Shown piece after piece: positions 17,250-26,686 of a DNA stretch of 64,000 bases. Below the pieces are notes generated by a model. The model was given only the letters and a program-made list of their open reading frames with translations. It was not told where the DNA came from and ran no database searches. Source of the DNA: Pseudomonas putida S13.1.2 (GTDB taxonomy: Bacteria > Pseudomonadota > Gammaproteobacteria > Pseudomonadales > Pseudomonadaceae); the NCBI RefSeq assembly GCF_000498395.2, contig NZ_CP010979.1, positions 1,178,001 through 1,242,000 on the forward strand. Reading direction: 5' to 3'. Numbering within the stretch: the stretch's first letter is position 1; each line of letters starts with the position of its first letter. Position numbers and translations under genes: made by a program.

Positions 17250-17891
17250 ATGGATTCTCACTCGCTGTTTGCGTTTACCCTTGTCGCCGCCATCGCGATC
17301 GCCAGCCCTGGCCCCGCCACCCTGATGGCCATCAACAACAGCCTGGCCCACGGCCAACGCAGCGCGGTCTGGTCGTCGCTGGGCAATGGCTCGGGCCTGT
17401 TCTGCCTGTCGGCTGCGGCCATGCTTGGGCTGGGCGCGTTGCTGGCCAGTTCCGAAGTACTGTTCAACGCCGTGAAGATCCTGGGGGCAGGCTATCTGTT
17501 CTACCTCGGTGCGCGGCAGTTGCTGAAAAAGAGCCCGATGCTGGAGCAGGGCGCTGCTGAGGGTACTGTCAAGGTACGGCCCACACCGCTGAAGTTGTAC
17601 AAATCGGCTTTCCTCACAGCGGTGACCAACCCCAAGGCGACCATGTTTTTTACTGCGCTGTTCCCGCAGTTCATCGACCAAGGGGCGGCACTGTTGCCGC
17701 AATTCCTGACCCTGACCGGGATTTTCGTGGGCTTGTCGCTTGCTTCGCTGAGCTTGTATGCCGCACTGGCTGCGCGGGCCAAGGGTGTGTTGACCCGGCC
17801 GTCGATGTCACGCTGGGTGAGCCGCGTGGTGGGCACCACCTTTATCGGCTTTGGCGCGGCGATTCTGGCAATGCGTCGGCAGGGCGCCTGA
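17250..17891 (+). CDS. LysE/RhtB-family amino-acid exporter
   Basis: The 213-residue product has about six membrane helices and the family signature AIASPGPATLMAINNSLAHG near the N-terminus, with TNPKATMFFTALFPQF in the middle. LysE/RhtB proteins export amino acids such as threonine, homoserine or lysine. ATG 17250 starts just ahead of the first helix; its ribosome site is weak. It lies 50 bases after the DUF1289 gene. Confidence 0.9.
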   Translation: MDSHSLFAFTLVAAIAIASPGPATLMAINNSLAHGQRSAVWSSLGNGSGLFCLSAAAMLGLGALLASSEVLFNAVKILGAGYLFYLGARQLLKKSPMLEQGAAEGTVKVRPTPLKLYKSAFLTAVTNPKATMFFTALFPQFIDQGAALLPQFLTLTGIFVGLSLASLSLYAALAARAKGVLTRPSMSRWVSRVVGTTFIGFGAAILAMRRQGA

Positions 17892-18061
17892 GGCATTGCT
17901 CGCCCGTTTCGTTGCTGACCGATAAAAGGCCGCGCCTCCATGCGCTCATAGTCCAGACTGTCTACAGCACGCGCAGATGAATGCTGCGGTCGAGCACAGG
18001 ATGTGGCAGCCTTTGGCCGCCACGCCGGGTCGCCGGATGTTACATGTGCCGAGGGTTGTAG

Positions 18062-18850
18062 ATGATCGAGCGTTGCTTGCGCAAAGCCTTGCTGCTGTTG
18101 CCTTGCCTGTTGCTGCCCTTGGCAGGCGCAGCCGACGAGCCATGCCGACGGCTGACGGCTACCGGTAACCCTGAATACCCCCCTTACCTTTGGCGCGACC
18201 CGCAGAACCCTCAGCAACTGATCGGTGCCAACGCCGATCTGCTCAAGTACCTGGGCAAGCAACTGGGGCTGGACATCGACTTTGTTTACGTTGGGCCGTG
18301 GTCGCGTGCGCAGGAGGAAGTGCGCACCGGGCGGATTGACTTGATGGCCGGGTATTTTCTGACCGAGGCCCGCCGGCAGCAGATGGACTTTATCGCCCCG
18401 CCATTCCTGCACACCCCTAGCGTAGTATGGGTGCGCCGGGACAATGTCTTTGCCTACCGGCAATGGCCCGACCTCAAGGGCCGCAAGGGCGGCACCTTGG
18501 TCAGCAACAGCCATGGCCAGCAGTTCGATGAATACGCCGAGGCCAACCTCACCCTCGAAGCAGTGCCCAGCGCCCGGCAGGCGTTCGAGAAGCTGATGCA
18601 CAAGCGCAGTGACTACGTGGTCTACGAGCAGTACCCCGGGATGGCGCTGGCGCGTACGTTGGGTATCACCGATACCCTGCAGGTGTTGGAACCGCCTGTG
18701 TCCAGTGAAGGGCTGTACCTGGCGATGTCACATGAATCGCCCTGCAACAAGCCGCAGTTGCGTGAGGCGCTGGCGCGGGAGATGGCGAAAATCGTTAGCG
18801 GGGTGTTGCCTGAGCAACTGCTGCAGCAGAACCTGGAGCGGTGGCAGTAA
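18062..18850 (+). CDS. Periplasmic solute-binding protein (SBP_bac_3 type), orphan
   Basis: The 262-residue protein has a Sec signal (LRKALLLLPCLLLPLAGAA) and the family-3 binding fold: TGNPEYPPYLW, then DLLKYLGKQLGLDIDFVYVG and GRIDLMAGYFLTEAR. No permease or ATPase is adjacent, and orphan members of this group in pseudomonads may act as sensors or serve distant transporters. A cysteine pair (early PCRRL and late SPCNKPQ) could form a disulfide. A REP pair follows. Confidence 0.85.
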   Translation: MIERCLRKALLLLPCLLLPLAGAADEPCRRLTATGNPEYPPYLWRDPQNPQQLIGANADLLKYLGKQLGLDIDFVYVGPWSRAQEEVRTGRIDLMAGYFLTEARRQQMDFIAPPFLHTPSVVWVRRDNVFAYRQWPDLKGRKGGTLVSNSHGQQFDEYAEANLTLEAVPSARQAFEKLMHKRSDYVVYEQYPGMALARTLGITDTLQVLEPPVSSEGLYLAMSHESPCNKPQLREALAREMAKIVSGVLPEQLLQQNLERWQ

Positions 18851-18864
18851 CAGCCCTCGTACGC

Positions 18865-18991
18865 GGTCCCTTGTAGGAGCGGCCTTGTGTCGCGATGGGG
18901 CGCGCAGCGGCCTCTGGATCTTTGCCTGACTTCGAGATTGCCGGGGCTGCTGCGCAGCCCATCGCGACACAAGGCCGCTCCTACAGGGACC
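18865..18991. repeat. Paired REP (GGCCTTGTGTCGCG type) overlapping xdhC 3' end
   Basis: Arms 18865-18912 and 18943-18991 are inverted copies with GGTCCCTTGTAGGAGCGG at the outer end. The right arm contains the stop codon of the XdhC gene (18981-18983), so the final residues are encoded inside the repeat. Confidence 0.85.
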
Positions 18992-20000
18992 GTGCCAGTT
19001 GTTCGGCTTCCTTGGCCTGGGACACGTTGACCGCACGGGGCAGGGTGACGTCGTTTTTTGCGGCAAGGATCTCGGCCATGACACTGACGGCGATCTCGGC
19101 CGGCGTCTTGCTGCCAATGTAGATGCCAATCGGGCCATGCAGGCGCTGCAGCGAGGTCTCGCTTTCGCCGAAATGTTCGATGAGGCGCTCGCGGCGCAGC
19201 TGGCTGTTACGCCGTGAGCCGATGGCGCCGATGTAGAACGCAGGGCTGTGCAAGGCTTCGAGCAGGGCCAGGTCGTCCAGCTTGGGGTCATGGCTGACGG
19301 CGACGATGGCGCTGCGAACGTCAGCGGCGAAGGCGCGGACCACGTCGTCCGGCATGCCGGGCAGCAGGTTGACCCCGGCGATGTTCCAGCCTGCCGTGTA
19401 CTCCGGGCGGGGGTCGCACACCGAAACGTTGAAACCGTTGAACAGCGCCATGGTAGCGAGGTACTCGGCCAAGGCGCCGGCACCGATCAGCAGCAGGCGG
19501 TAGCCGGGGCCGAGGGTGCTGAGCATGCGCTGGCCGTCGAAGCTGAACAGTTCGGGTGTCCCGGTGGCACAGAGGCTGGCTTCGCCGCTGCGCAGGTTCA
19601 GCTCACGGCGCACCAGGTTTCCGCGGTCGAGGCAGGCCAGCAGTTGGTCCAGGTGCGCCAGTGAGGGGGCAAATTCCAGCACAAGTTCCAGCGTGCCGCC
19701 GCAGGGCAGGCCAAAGCGGTGGGCCTCGTCGGCGCTGACGCCATAGCGCACCACCTGGGGCTGGCCGGTGGGCATGCCGGGGCCGCCGTAGGCGCTGGTG
19801 TAACGGTGGATGAGATCGTCTTCGATGCAGCCGCCAGAGACACTGCCCACCACGCGTCCGTCGCTGCGCAAGGCCATCATCGAGCCGACCGGGCGAGGGG
19901 AGGAGCCCCAGGTGCGAGCGACCGTGGCCAGCAGGGCGCGATGGCCAGCAGCGAGCCAGTCTCGGGTGGTGCGCAAAACCAACAGATCAATGCTTTCCAT
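18981..20000 (-). CDS. XdhC-family molybdenum cofactor insertion protein
   Basis: XdhC proteins bind molybdenum cofactor, promote its sulfuration and hand it to xanthine-dehydrogenase-type enzymes. The 339-residue protein shows the family patterns VARTWGSSPRPVGSMMAL, VGSVSGGCIEDDL and LPCGGTLELVLE in the N-terminal XdhC_CoxI domain and a Rossmann-like C-terminal domain (LLIGAGALAEYLATMALFNG, then AIGSRRNSQLRRERL). It lies 152 bases after the cytochrome subunit with a REP pair between, so it is probably the maturation factor of the 20153-24219 enzyme. The last codons fall in a REP arm. Confidence 0.92.
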   Translation of the reverse strand: MESIDLLVLRTTRDWLAAGHRALLATVARTWGSSPRPVGSMMALRSDGRVVGSVSGGCIEDDLIHRYTSAYGGPGMPTGQPQVVRYGVSADEAHRFGLPCGGTLELVLEFAPSLAHLDQLLACLDRGNLVRRELNLRSGEASLCATGTPELFSFDGQRMLSTLGPGYRLLLIGAGALAEYLATMALFNGFNVSVCDPRPEYTAGWNIAGVNLLPGMPDDVVRAFAADVRSAIVAVSHDPKLDDLALLEALHSPAFYIGAIGSRRNSQLRRERLIEHFGESETSLQRLHGPIGIYIGSKTPAEIAVSVMAEILAAKNDVTLPRAVNVSQAKEAEQLARSL

Positions 20001-20040
20001 GGGGTTCCATTAAACCTGATGTTCAAGGGTGGCTATGATG

Positions 20041-20134
20041 GCCTCTTCGCGGGTAAACCCGCTCCCACAGGTACTGCACAAATTTCCTGAGCGGCGTGTT
20101 CCTGTGGGAGCGAGCGTGCCCGCGAAGAGGCCGG
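20041..20134. repeat. Paired REP element
   Basis: Units at 20041-20073 and 20101-20134 (CCTCTTCGCGGGTAAACCCG and inverted copy) separate the XdhC gene from the molybdenum hydroxylase genes on the same strand and may lower XdhC expression. Confidence 0.85.
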
Positions 20135-20152
20135 TGCATGAACCACGGCAAA

Positions 20153-21496
20153 TCAGCGCATATGCAAGATGATCGGGCTGCTGCTGGCCGGGTCGGTATG
20201 ACCACGCAACTCGCCTACCGCCTGCGCATCCACCGCACCACCCTGGTTGCCCCAGGCCGTACGCACAAAGCTCAGCACCTCGGCAATGTCCTGGTCACTC
20301 AACTGCGCGCGGAAAGCCGGCATGCGATAGGCATCCGGCACACCGGCAGCCACCACCCGCTGCGAACCATTGAGGGTGATATTGATCGCCGAGGCGTCCT
20401 CCCTGGCCAGTGCCGAGGTGGCGCCTGCCAATGGCGGCATCCATTCGGCCTGGCCTTTGCCGTCCAGACCGTGGCAAGACGCGCAATGGGTCACATAGGT
20501 GTGCGCCCCAGGGCTGTCGAGCCGTGCCGCTGCCGATTCGGCCTGGTACTGCCATGGCGCGCCGTCACGCTGTGGGTCGCCGGGCAGTGATTTCAGGTAG
20601 TGGGCAATGGCGGCCAGGTCATCGTCATGCATGAACTGCGTGGAGTTGTTGAACGCCTCGGTCATCGAGCCGAATACCACGGCATGCCGGTTGCGCCCGG
20701 TTTTCAGGAACTGCGCGATTTCTGCCTCGCTCCAGCGCCCCAGCCCGGTGTTGTGGTCGGCGCGAAGGCTCGGTGCGTACCAGCCGTCGAGCAGGGCGCC
20801 GGCCAGGAACGGTTTGCCGCCTTCATCCAGGGCTTTTTCGTTGAAAGCCAGGCCGCGTGGGGTGTGGCAGCTGCCGCAGTGGCCGGGGCCCTGGACGATG
20901 TAGGCGCCCCGGTTCCACTGCGCATCCTGCCCTGGTTTGTCGGCGTATGGCGTAGTGGCGGCGAACAGGCCATTCCACACGGCAATGGGCCAGCGCAGGT
21001 TCAGCGGCCAGGGGATGTCGCTGGCCAGGTTAGCCTGCCGGGCGGGTTGCACGCCGTGCATGAAGAACGCATACAACGCCCTTACATCATCATCGCTGAG
21101 CTTGGCGTAGGACGGGTAGGGCATGGCCGGGTACAGCCGCCGGCCACCGGGCGCGACACCCTGGCGTACGGCGCGGTCGAAATCGGCCAGGCTGTAGCTG
21201 CCGATACCGCTGTCGCGGTCCGGGGTGATGTTGGTGGCGTGGATGGCCCCGAGCGGGGTGGCCATTTCCAGCCCACCCGCGAACGGTTTGCCTTCTGGCA
21301 GGCTGTGGCACGCCACGCAGTCGCTGAGGCGGGCCACGTACTCGCCGCGGCTGATCAGTGCCGGGTCAGCGGCAGTGGCCTGTGCGTCGGCAAACGGCGA
21401 GGCCGGCTCGCGGGTGACATACCAGGCCAGCAGGCCTGCCGCGACCAGGCACGGCAGCGCCAGCCAACCAGCGGTCCTTGCGAAACGATGGGTCAT
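20153..21496 (-). CDS. Tri-haem cytochrome c subunit of a molybdenum hydroxylase
   Basis: The 447-residue protein has an N-terminal membrane anchor or signal (GWLALPCLVAAGLLAWYV) and three haem c sites: CVACH (60-64), CGSCH (207-211) and CASCH (338-342). This is the layout of alcohol/aldehyde dehydrogenase cytochrome subunits (AdhB, IorB-linked). It likely takes electrons from the Moco subunit to the quinone pool or a terminal oxidase at the periplasmic face. AAGGGA precedes ATG 21496, 18 bases after the Moco subunit stop. Confidence 0.92.
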   Translation of the reverse strand: MTHRFARTAGWLALPCLVAAGLLAWYVTREPASPFADAQATAADPALISRGEYVARLSDCVACHSLPEGKPFAGGLEMATPLGAIHATNITPDRDSGIGSYSLADFDRAVRQGVAPGGRRLYPAMPYPSYAKLSDDDVRALYAFFMHGVQPARQANLASDIPWPLNLRWPIAVWNGLFAATTPYADKPGQDAQWNRGAYIVQGPGHCGSCHTPRGLAFNEKALDEGGKPFLAGALLDGWYAPSLRADHNTGLGRWSEAEIAQFLKTGRNRHAVVFGSMTEAFNNSTQFMHDDDLAAIAHYLKSLPGDPQRDGAPWQYQAESAAARLDSPGAHTYVTHCASCHGLDGKGQAEWMPPLAGATSALAREDASAINITLNGSQRVVAAGVPDAYRMPAFRAQLSDQDIAEVLSFVRTAWGNQGGAVDAQAVGELRGHTDPASSSPIILHMR

Positions 21497-21514
21497 GGGG
21501 CGTCCCTTGTGCAG

Positions 21515-23764
21515 TCAGCTGAAGGTATGGCGGCTCAGTGGCAAGCTGCGTACGCGCTGGCCGGTAAGCTGCGCGACCGCGTTGGCCACTGCCGGGGCTA
21601 CGGCGGGTAGCGGTGGCTCACCGATACCGCCCATCTTCGCCCCGCTTTCGACAATGCGCACATGCACCCGCGCCATGCGCGAGGGCGGCAGGATCGGGTA
21701 CAGGTCGTAGTTGCGTGCGCGCGGCATGCCATCCACGTATACGGCTTCTTCCACCAGCGTCTGCGACAGGCCAAGGGCAACCGCGCCATTGACCTGGTGT
21801 TCGATGATCGCCGGGTTGACGATGCTGCCCGGGTCGATGGCCTCCCAGATGTCGTGCACCTTGACCTGGCCGTTCTCGATCGATACCTCGGCGATGACTG
21901 CCGCCTCCGAGCCGAACGGTGAGGCCATGGCCACGCCGCGTGCCCGTTTGCTGCCATCCTCGGCTGTGAACGGCCCGCGTTTCCAGCCACCAGACAGCTC
22001 GGCGACCGCGTTCAGCAGGTTGGTCAGGCGCGGGTTGTCGCGCAGCAGGTGCAGGCGCAGTTCAAACGGGTCCTTGCCGCCTTTGTCAGCCAGTTCATCA
22101 AGGAATGATTCATAGAAGAAGTCGTTCAACGAGTTGCCCACCGAGCGCCAGTAGCCGAGCATGGCCGGGCCTTTGACGTAGATCTGGGCGATGCGCTTGT
22201 TGGCGATGGCGTATGACTTGCCTGACAGCCCCTCCAGCGCAGTCGGGTCGATCTTTTCCCCTTGTTTGCCAGCAAGGGCCTCGGTCGGGCCTTCGGTGGC
22301 GCTGACCGCTTCGAGGGCCACGGGCATGCCGTCGGCGTCCAGCCCGGCGCGGAACTTCACCACCGCAACCGGGCGCAGCACATCGCGCAGGAATTCCTCT
22401 TCGCGGCTCCAGATAAGCTTCACCGGCCGGCCGACCGCTTTGGCCAGGGCAATGGCCTGCGGGTAGGGGTTGGCCGAGTCGTACAGGAAGTGGCGGCCAA
22501 AAAAGCCGCCCAGCAGGGGCGAGTGCAGGTTTATTTGCGCAGGCTCCAGGCCGGTACGCTTGGCAATGTCATCACGGAACATGTCCGGGGCCTGGTTGGG
22601 CAGCCAGACGTCCAGGCTGCCGTCGGGGTTGAAGCGGGCGAGGGCGGACGGTGGCTCGAGCTGGGCATGGTTCAGGTACTGGTTGTGGTAGCTGGCCTCG
22701 ACCTTGGTTTTGGCATTGCTCAGGGCGCCGGCGATATCGCCTTGGTTTTCTTCATCGCGGGCCGGGCCCTCGACCGTGGCGAGGTGTTCACGCCAGGCAT
22801 CGCTGGAAAAGTCGGCCGGCATCGGCCGCACTTTGCTGTCGGCAGCCGGCTCTTTCCAGTCCACCTGAATCGCCTCCACCGCACGCTTTGCGTGCCACCA
22901 ACGCTCAGCAACCACGGCCACGGCGCCCGGCAGTTGGTGCACTGAATGCACACCTTTCATGGCCTTGACCTGCTCTTCGTTGCGCAGGCTGCCCACGGTC
23001 ATGCCCAGGCGTGGCGCGTGCTGCACGGCGGCGTGGAGCATGCCGTCGACCTTTATGTCGATGCAGTACTGGGCCTTGCCGGTGGACTTGTCGTAGGCAT
23101 CCAGGCGGCGCACGGGCTTGCCGATCCAGCGGAACTGGCTGGGGTCACGCAGCTTGACGGTGGCCGGGTCGGGTACCGGCAGGTCCATGGCTCGCCCGGC
23201 AAGTTCACCGTAGGGTATCGAACGCCCTGTCGTGGTATGTACTACGTTGCCTGGTGTGGTCGAGAGTTCCTCGACCGGCACGCCCAGTTGTTGGGCGCCC
23301 GCCTGTAGCAGCATGGCCCGGGCAAGGGCACCCAGGCGGCGCATGGTCGGGTAGCTCATGCGTACCGACATGCTGCCGCCGGTGATGCGCATGCCGTTTT
23401 CCATCACCACGTAGGCTTCGCCCGGTGGTGCGCTATCGACCACGAAGTTGACGGGGTCGACATCCAGCTCTTCACCCACGATCTGTGCCATGGCGGTGAA
23501 GGGGCCTTGCCCGCCTTCCATGAAGGGGCTGAGCAGGCGAACCTTGCCATCTGGGCGAATCTCCAGAAAAGCGGGCACCTGCGTACCGCGTTGCGGGGTG
23601 GCGGCAACCGCTGCCTGCACGCGGCCCGCCCCCATTGGCAGGCCGAAACCCAGCACCAGGGCGCCGACTGCGGTGCCGGCAAGAAAGCGCCGGCGCGACA
23701 GGTTGACTGTCTCGCCCAGTTGCAGCCTGAGCAGTTCGGCAGGGGTATCTACGGGCGTGTTCAT
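21515..23764 (-). CDS. Molybdopterin-binding subunit of xanthine-oxidase-family dehydrogenase
   Basis: The 749-residue protein starts with a Tat signal (SRRRFLAGTAVGALVLGFG, about residues 23-41) and has the aldehyde oxidase/xanthine dehydrogenase Moco domains: RLDAYDKSTGKAQYCIDI, LEPPSALARFNPDGSLDVWL, and SPLLGGFFGRHFL. The IorB-type lineage is suggested by the Tat signal, the partner genes and the lack of an FAD subunit. It hydroxylates an aldehyde or N-heterocycle using water and passes electrons via 2Fe-2S to cytochrome c. I recall a closely similar KT2440 operon being linked to aromatic and furan aldehyde oxidation; that is memory, not a check. It overlaps the preceding stop by one base (TGATG). 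Confidence 0.92.
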   Translation of the reverse strand: MNTPVDTPAELLRLQLGETVNLSRRRFLAGTAVGALVLGFGLPMGAGRVQAAVAATPQRGTQVPAFLEIRPDGKVRLLSPFMEGGQGPFTAMAQIVGEELDVDPVNFVVDSAPPGEAYVVMENGMRITGGSMSVRMSYPTMRRLGALARAMLLQAGAQQLGVPVEELSTTPGNVVHTTTGRSIPYGELAGRAMDLPVPDPATVKLRDPSQFRWIGKPVRRLDAYDKSTGKAQYCIDIKVDGMLHAAVQHAPRLGMTVGSLRNEEQVKAMKGVHSVHQLPGAVAVVAERWWHAKRAVEAIQVDWKEPAADSKVRPMPADFSSDAWREHLATVEGPARDEENQGDIAGALSNAKTKVEASYHNQYLNHAQLEPPSALARFNPDGSLDVWLPNQAPDMFRDDIAKRTGLEPAQINLHSPLLGGFFGRHFLYDSANPYPQAIALAKAVGRPVKLIWSREEEFLRDVLRPVAVVKFRAGLDADGMPVALEAVSATEGPTEALAGKQGEKIDPTALEGLSGKSYAIANKRIAQIYVKGPAMLGYWRSVGNSLNDFFYESFLDELADKGGKDPFELRLHLLRDNPRLTNLLNAVAELSGGWKRGPFTAEDGSKRARGVAMASPFGSEAAVIAEVSIENGQVKVHDIWEAIDPGSIVNPAIIEHQVNGAVALGLSQTLVEEAVYVDGMPRARNYDLYPILPPSRMARVHVRIVESGAKMGGIGEPPLPAVAPAVANAVAQLTGQRVRSLPLSRHTFS

Positions 23765-24219
23765 CAGGCCTGCTCCCCTTCGGCCAGGTCATGCATGGCA
23801 GCATGAATGGCGTTGTAGGTGCCGCAGCGGCACAGGTTGACCATGGCCGCGTCGATCTGCGCGTCGCTGGGCTTGGGGGTGTGCTTTAACAACGCCGTGG
23901 CGGCCATTACCTGGCCGGACTGACAGTAGCCGCACTGGGCCACCTGGTGCTCGACCCAGGCCGCGACCACCCGTTTGCCGACGGCATCGGTTTCGATTGC
24001 CTCGATGGTAGTGACTTCACGGCCGACCACGCCGGCCACCGGGGTAACGCAAGCGCGCACCACGTTGCCGTCCACCAGCACCGAACAGGCGCCGCACTGC
24101 GCCAGGCCGCAGCCATACTTGGTGCCGGTAAGCCCCAGGTCATCGCGGATCACCCACAGCAAGGGCGTGTCGGCGTCCGCCTCGACCTGGTAGGTCTGCT
24201 GGTTAATGCGTAGTTCCAT
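23764..24219 (-). CDS. 2Fe-2S subunit of the molybdenum hydroxylase
   Basis: The 151-residue protein has the two clusters of this family: a plant-type site (Cys37, 42, 45, 57 in [16 protein letters not shown] and its follow-up) and a helical-domain site (Cys96 and Cys99 in QCGYCQSGQ, Cys130 and Cys132 in LCRCGTY). It shuttles electrons from the Moco subunit. It lacks its own Tat signal, so it would be exported together with the Tat-tagged large subunit. It is the first gene of the operon. Confidence 0.95.
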   Translation of the reverse strand: MELRINQQTYQVEADADTPLLWVIRDDLGLTGTKYGCGLAQCGACSVLVDGNVVRACVTPVAGVVGREVTTIEAIETDAVGKRVVAAWVEHQVAQCGYCQSGQVMAATALLKHTPKPSDAQIDAAMVNLCRCGTYNAIHAAMHDLAEGEQA

Positions 24220-24464
24220 GGTTCACCTGCCAGTCATCGGTTGCTGTCGCTGTGTTTTTCTGTGCGGGGAATACGTTGTTCCCCCAGAGAAGAAACGCTA
24301 GCACAGCGGGGTGCCCGCTGGTCTGGTGGCGGGGGCAGGTTCAGAGGATCAGGCAAGCAATCCGGGGGAATGCGCAAGCGACGAGGTAAACAGGACTTCC
24401 GGGGTGAAAACCCGGATAATGCCGGCCAATTTCGTTTTGCACGCTTAAATCACGGTAATCCCGC
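24220..24464. promoter_or_regulatory. Divergent promoter region
   Basis: This 245-base gap holds the promoters of the molybdenum hydroxylase operon (-) and the OsmC-YcaO gene (+). I see no clear palindromic operator. The OsmC-YcaO side is AT-richer close to its start. Confidence 0.55.
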
Positions 24465-26651
24465 ATGGAAATCAAGGTTAATTTTCTCGACAATCTCCGT
24501 CTCGAAGCCAAATTCGATGACTTCACGGTGATCGCCGACCAACCGATCCGCTACAAAGGCGATGGTTCGGCCCCAGGCCCGTTCGACTATTTCCTGGCGT
24601 CTTCGGCCTTGTGCGCGGCTTACTTCGTCAAGCTGTACTGCCAGGCCCGCGACATCCCAACCGAAAACATTCGCCTGTCGCAGAACAACATCGTCGACCC
24701 GGAAAACCGCTACAACCAGATCTTCAAGATCCAGGTCGAGCTGCCCGAGGACATTTCAGACAAGGACCGCCAGGGCATCCTGCGCTCCATCGACCGCTGC
24801 ACGGTCAAGAAGGTTGTGCAGACCGGCCCTGAATTCGTGATCGAAGTGGTCGACAACCTCGATGCCGATGCCCAGGGCCTGCTCATGCCGGTGGCGGACA
24901 CCAGCACCTACATCCCTGGCAAGGACCTGCCGCTGGAGCAGACCATCGCCAACATGTCGGGCATCCTCGCCGGGCTGGGGATGAAAATCGAGATCGCTTC
25001 GTGGCGCAACATCGTGCCCAATGTGTGGTCGCTGCACGTGCGCGACGCGCAGTCGCCGATGTGCTTCACCAACGGCAAGGGCGCGACCAAGGAAGCGGCG
25101 CTGGCCTCGGCGCTGGGCGAATTCATCGAGCGCCTGAACTGCAACTTCTTCTACAACGACCAGTTTTGGGGCGAAGACCTGGCCAACGCGCCGTTCGTGC
25201 ACTACCCGAACGAGCAGTGGTTCAAGCCTGGCCCGCGTGACGCGCTGCCGGCCGAGATCCTCGACGAGCATTGCCTGGAAATCTACAACCCGGACGGTGA
25301 ACTGCGTGGTTCGCACCTTTACGACACCAACTCTGGCAACACCGCCCGGGGCATCTGCTCGCTGCCGTTCGTGCGTCAGTCCGACGGGCAGGTGGTGTAC
25401 TTCCCGTCCAACCTGATCGAAAACCTGTTCCTCAGCAACGGCATGAGCGCCGGCAACACCCTGGCCGAGGCGCAGGTGCAGTGCCTGTCGGAAATCTTCG
25501 AGCGCGCGGTGAAGCGCGAAATCCTCGAAGGCGAGCTGTGCCTGCCGGACGTGCCGCAGGAGGTGCTGGCCAAGTACCCGGCGATTGTCGCCGGCATCCA
25601 GGGCCTTGAAGAGCAGGGCTTCCCGGTGCTGGTCAAGGATGCCTCGCTGGGTGGCGAGTTCCCGGTCATGTGCGTGACCTTGATGAACCCGCGCACCGGT
25701 GGCGTGTTCGCCTCGTTCGGCGCCCACCCGAGCCTTGAAGTGGCGCTGGAGCGCAGCCTCACCGAACTGCTGCAGGGCCGCAGCTTCGAAGGCCTGAATG
25801 ACCTGCCGCAACCGACCTTCGAAAGCCATGCGCTGACTGAGCCAAACAACTTCGTCGAGCACTTCATCGACTCCAGCGGCGTGGTGTCGTGGCGCTTCTT
25901 CAGCGCCAAGGCCGACTTCGAATTCGTCGAGTGGGACTTCTCCGGTCATGGCGAGGACTCCAACCAGCAGGAAGCCGCAACCCTGTTCGGCATTCTCGAA
26001 GACCTGGGCAAGGAAGTGTACATGGCGGTGTACGACAACCTTGGCGCCACTGCCTGCCGCATCCTGGTGCCGGGCTACTCGGAAATTTACCCGGTCGAGG
26101 ACCTGATCTGGGACAACACCAACCGCGCCTTGTCGTTCCGTGCCGACATCCTCAACCTGCACCGCCTTGACAGCCGCTCGCTGAAGTTGTTGCTCAAGCG
26201 CCTGGACAACTGCGATGTGGATGACTACACCACCATCACCACGCTGATCGGCGTGGAGTTCGACGAGAACACGGTATGGGGCCAGTTGACCATTCTCGAG
26301 CTGAAGCTGCTGATCTGCCTGGCGGTGCAGCGCTTCGAGGATGCCAAGGAGCTGGTCGAGGCATTCCTGCAGTTCAACGACAACACCGTCGAACGCGGCC
26401 TGTTCTATCAGGCACTGAACGTGGTGCTGGAAGTGCAGCTGGATGACGAGCTGGCGTTGGATGACTACGAAGCCAACTTCCGCCGCATGTTTGGCAATGC
26501 GCGCATGGACGCAGTACTGGGTTCGGTGGACGGCAGCGTGCGCTTCCATGGCCTGACCCCGACCAGCATGAAGCTCGAAGGCCTCGACCGCCACCTGCGC
26601 CTGATCGAGAGCTACAAGAAGCTGCACGCAGCCCGGGCCAAATTCGCCTGA
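24465..26651 (+). CDS. OsmC-YcaO fusion protein
   Basis: The 728-residue protein joins an OsmC-like domain (about residues 1-145: GDGSAPGPFDYFLASSALC, with a cysteine in the OsmC position) to a YcaO domain (about 165-560: NMSGILAGLGMKIE, ATKEAALASALGEFIERLNC, AEAQVQCLSEIFERAVKRE). YcaO enzymes use ATP to activate backbone amides; the E. coli YcaO acts in the beta-methylthiolation of ribosomal protein S12. C-terminal residues 560-728 are acidic and helical, as in the E. coli-type YcaO. The ribosome site is weak. It stands alone, divergent from the molybdenum enzyme. Confidence 0.92.
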   Translation: MEIKVNFLDNLRLEAKFDDFTVIADQPIRYKGDGSAPGPFDYFLASSALCAAYFVKLYCQARDIPTENIRLSQNNIVDPENRYNQIFKIQVELPEDISDKDRQGILRSIDRCTVKKVVQTGPEFVIEVVDNLDADAQGLLMPVADTSTYIPGKDLPLEQTIANMSGILAGLGMKIEIASWRNIVPNVWSLHVRDAQSPMCFTNGKGATKEAALASALGEFIERLNCNFFYNDQFWGEDLANAPFVHYPNEQWFKPGPRDALPAEILDEHCLEIYNPDGELRGSHLYDTNSGNTARGICSLPFVRQSDGQVVYFPSNLIENLFLSNGMSAGNTLAEAQVQCLSEIFERAVKREILEGELCLPDVPQEVLAKYPAIVAGIQGLEEQGFPVLVKDASLGGEFPVMCVTLMNPRTGGVFASFGAHPSLEVALERSLTELLQGRSFEGLNDLPQPTFESHALTEPNNFVEHFIDSSGVVSWRFFSAKADFEFVEWDFSGHGEDSNQQEAATLFGILEDLGKEVYMAVYDNLGATACRILVPGYSEIYPVEDLIWDNTNRALSFRADILNLHRLDSRSLKLLLKRLDNCDVDDYTTITTLIGVEFDENTVWGQLTILELKLLICLAVQRFEDAKELVEAFLQFNDNTVERGLFYQALNVVLEVQLDDELALDDYEANFRRMFGNARMDAVLGSVDGSVRFHGLTPTSMKLEGLDRHLRLIESYKKLHAARAKFA

Positions 26652-26686
26652 TAGCTGCTGTCCCGCTCGTTATTGTGTGCTGGCTG

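Noticed and set aside
24756..26627. Long minus-strand frame opposite the OsmC-YcaO gene
   Set aside because: It is a GC-codon shadow without ribosome site or family match. The plus-strand frame has two clear domains.
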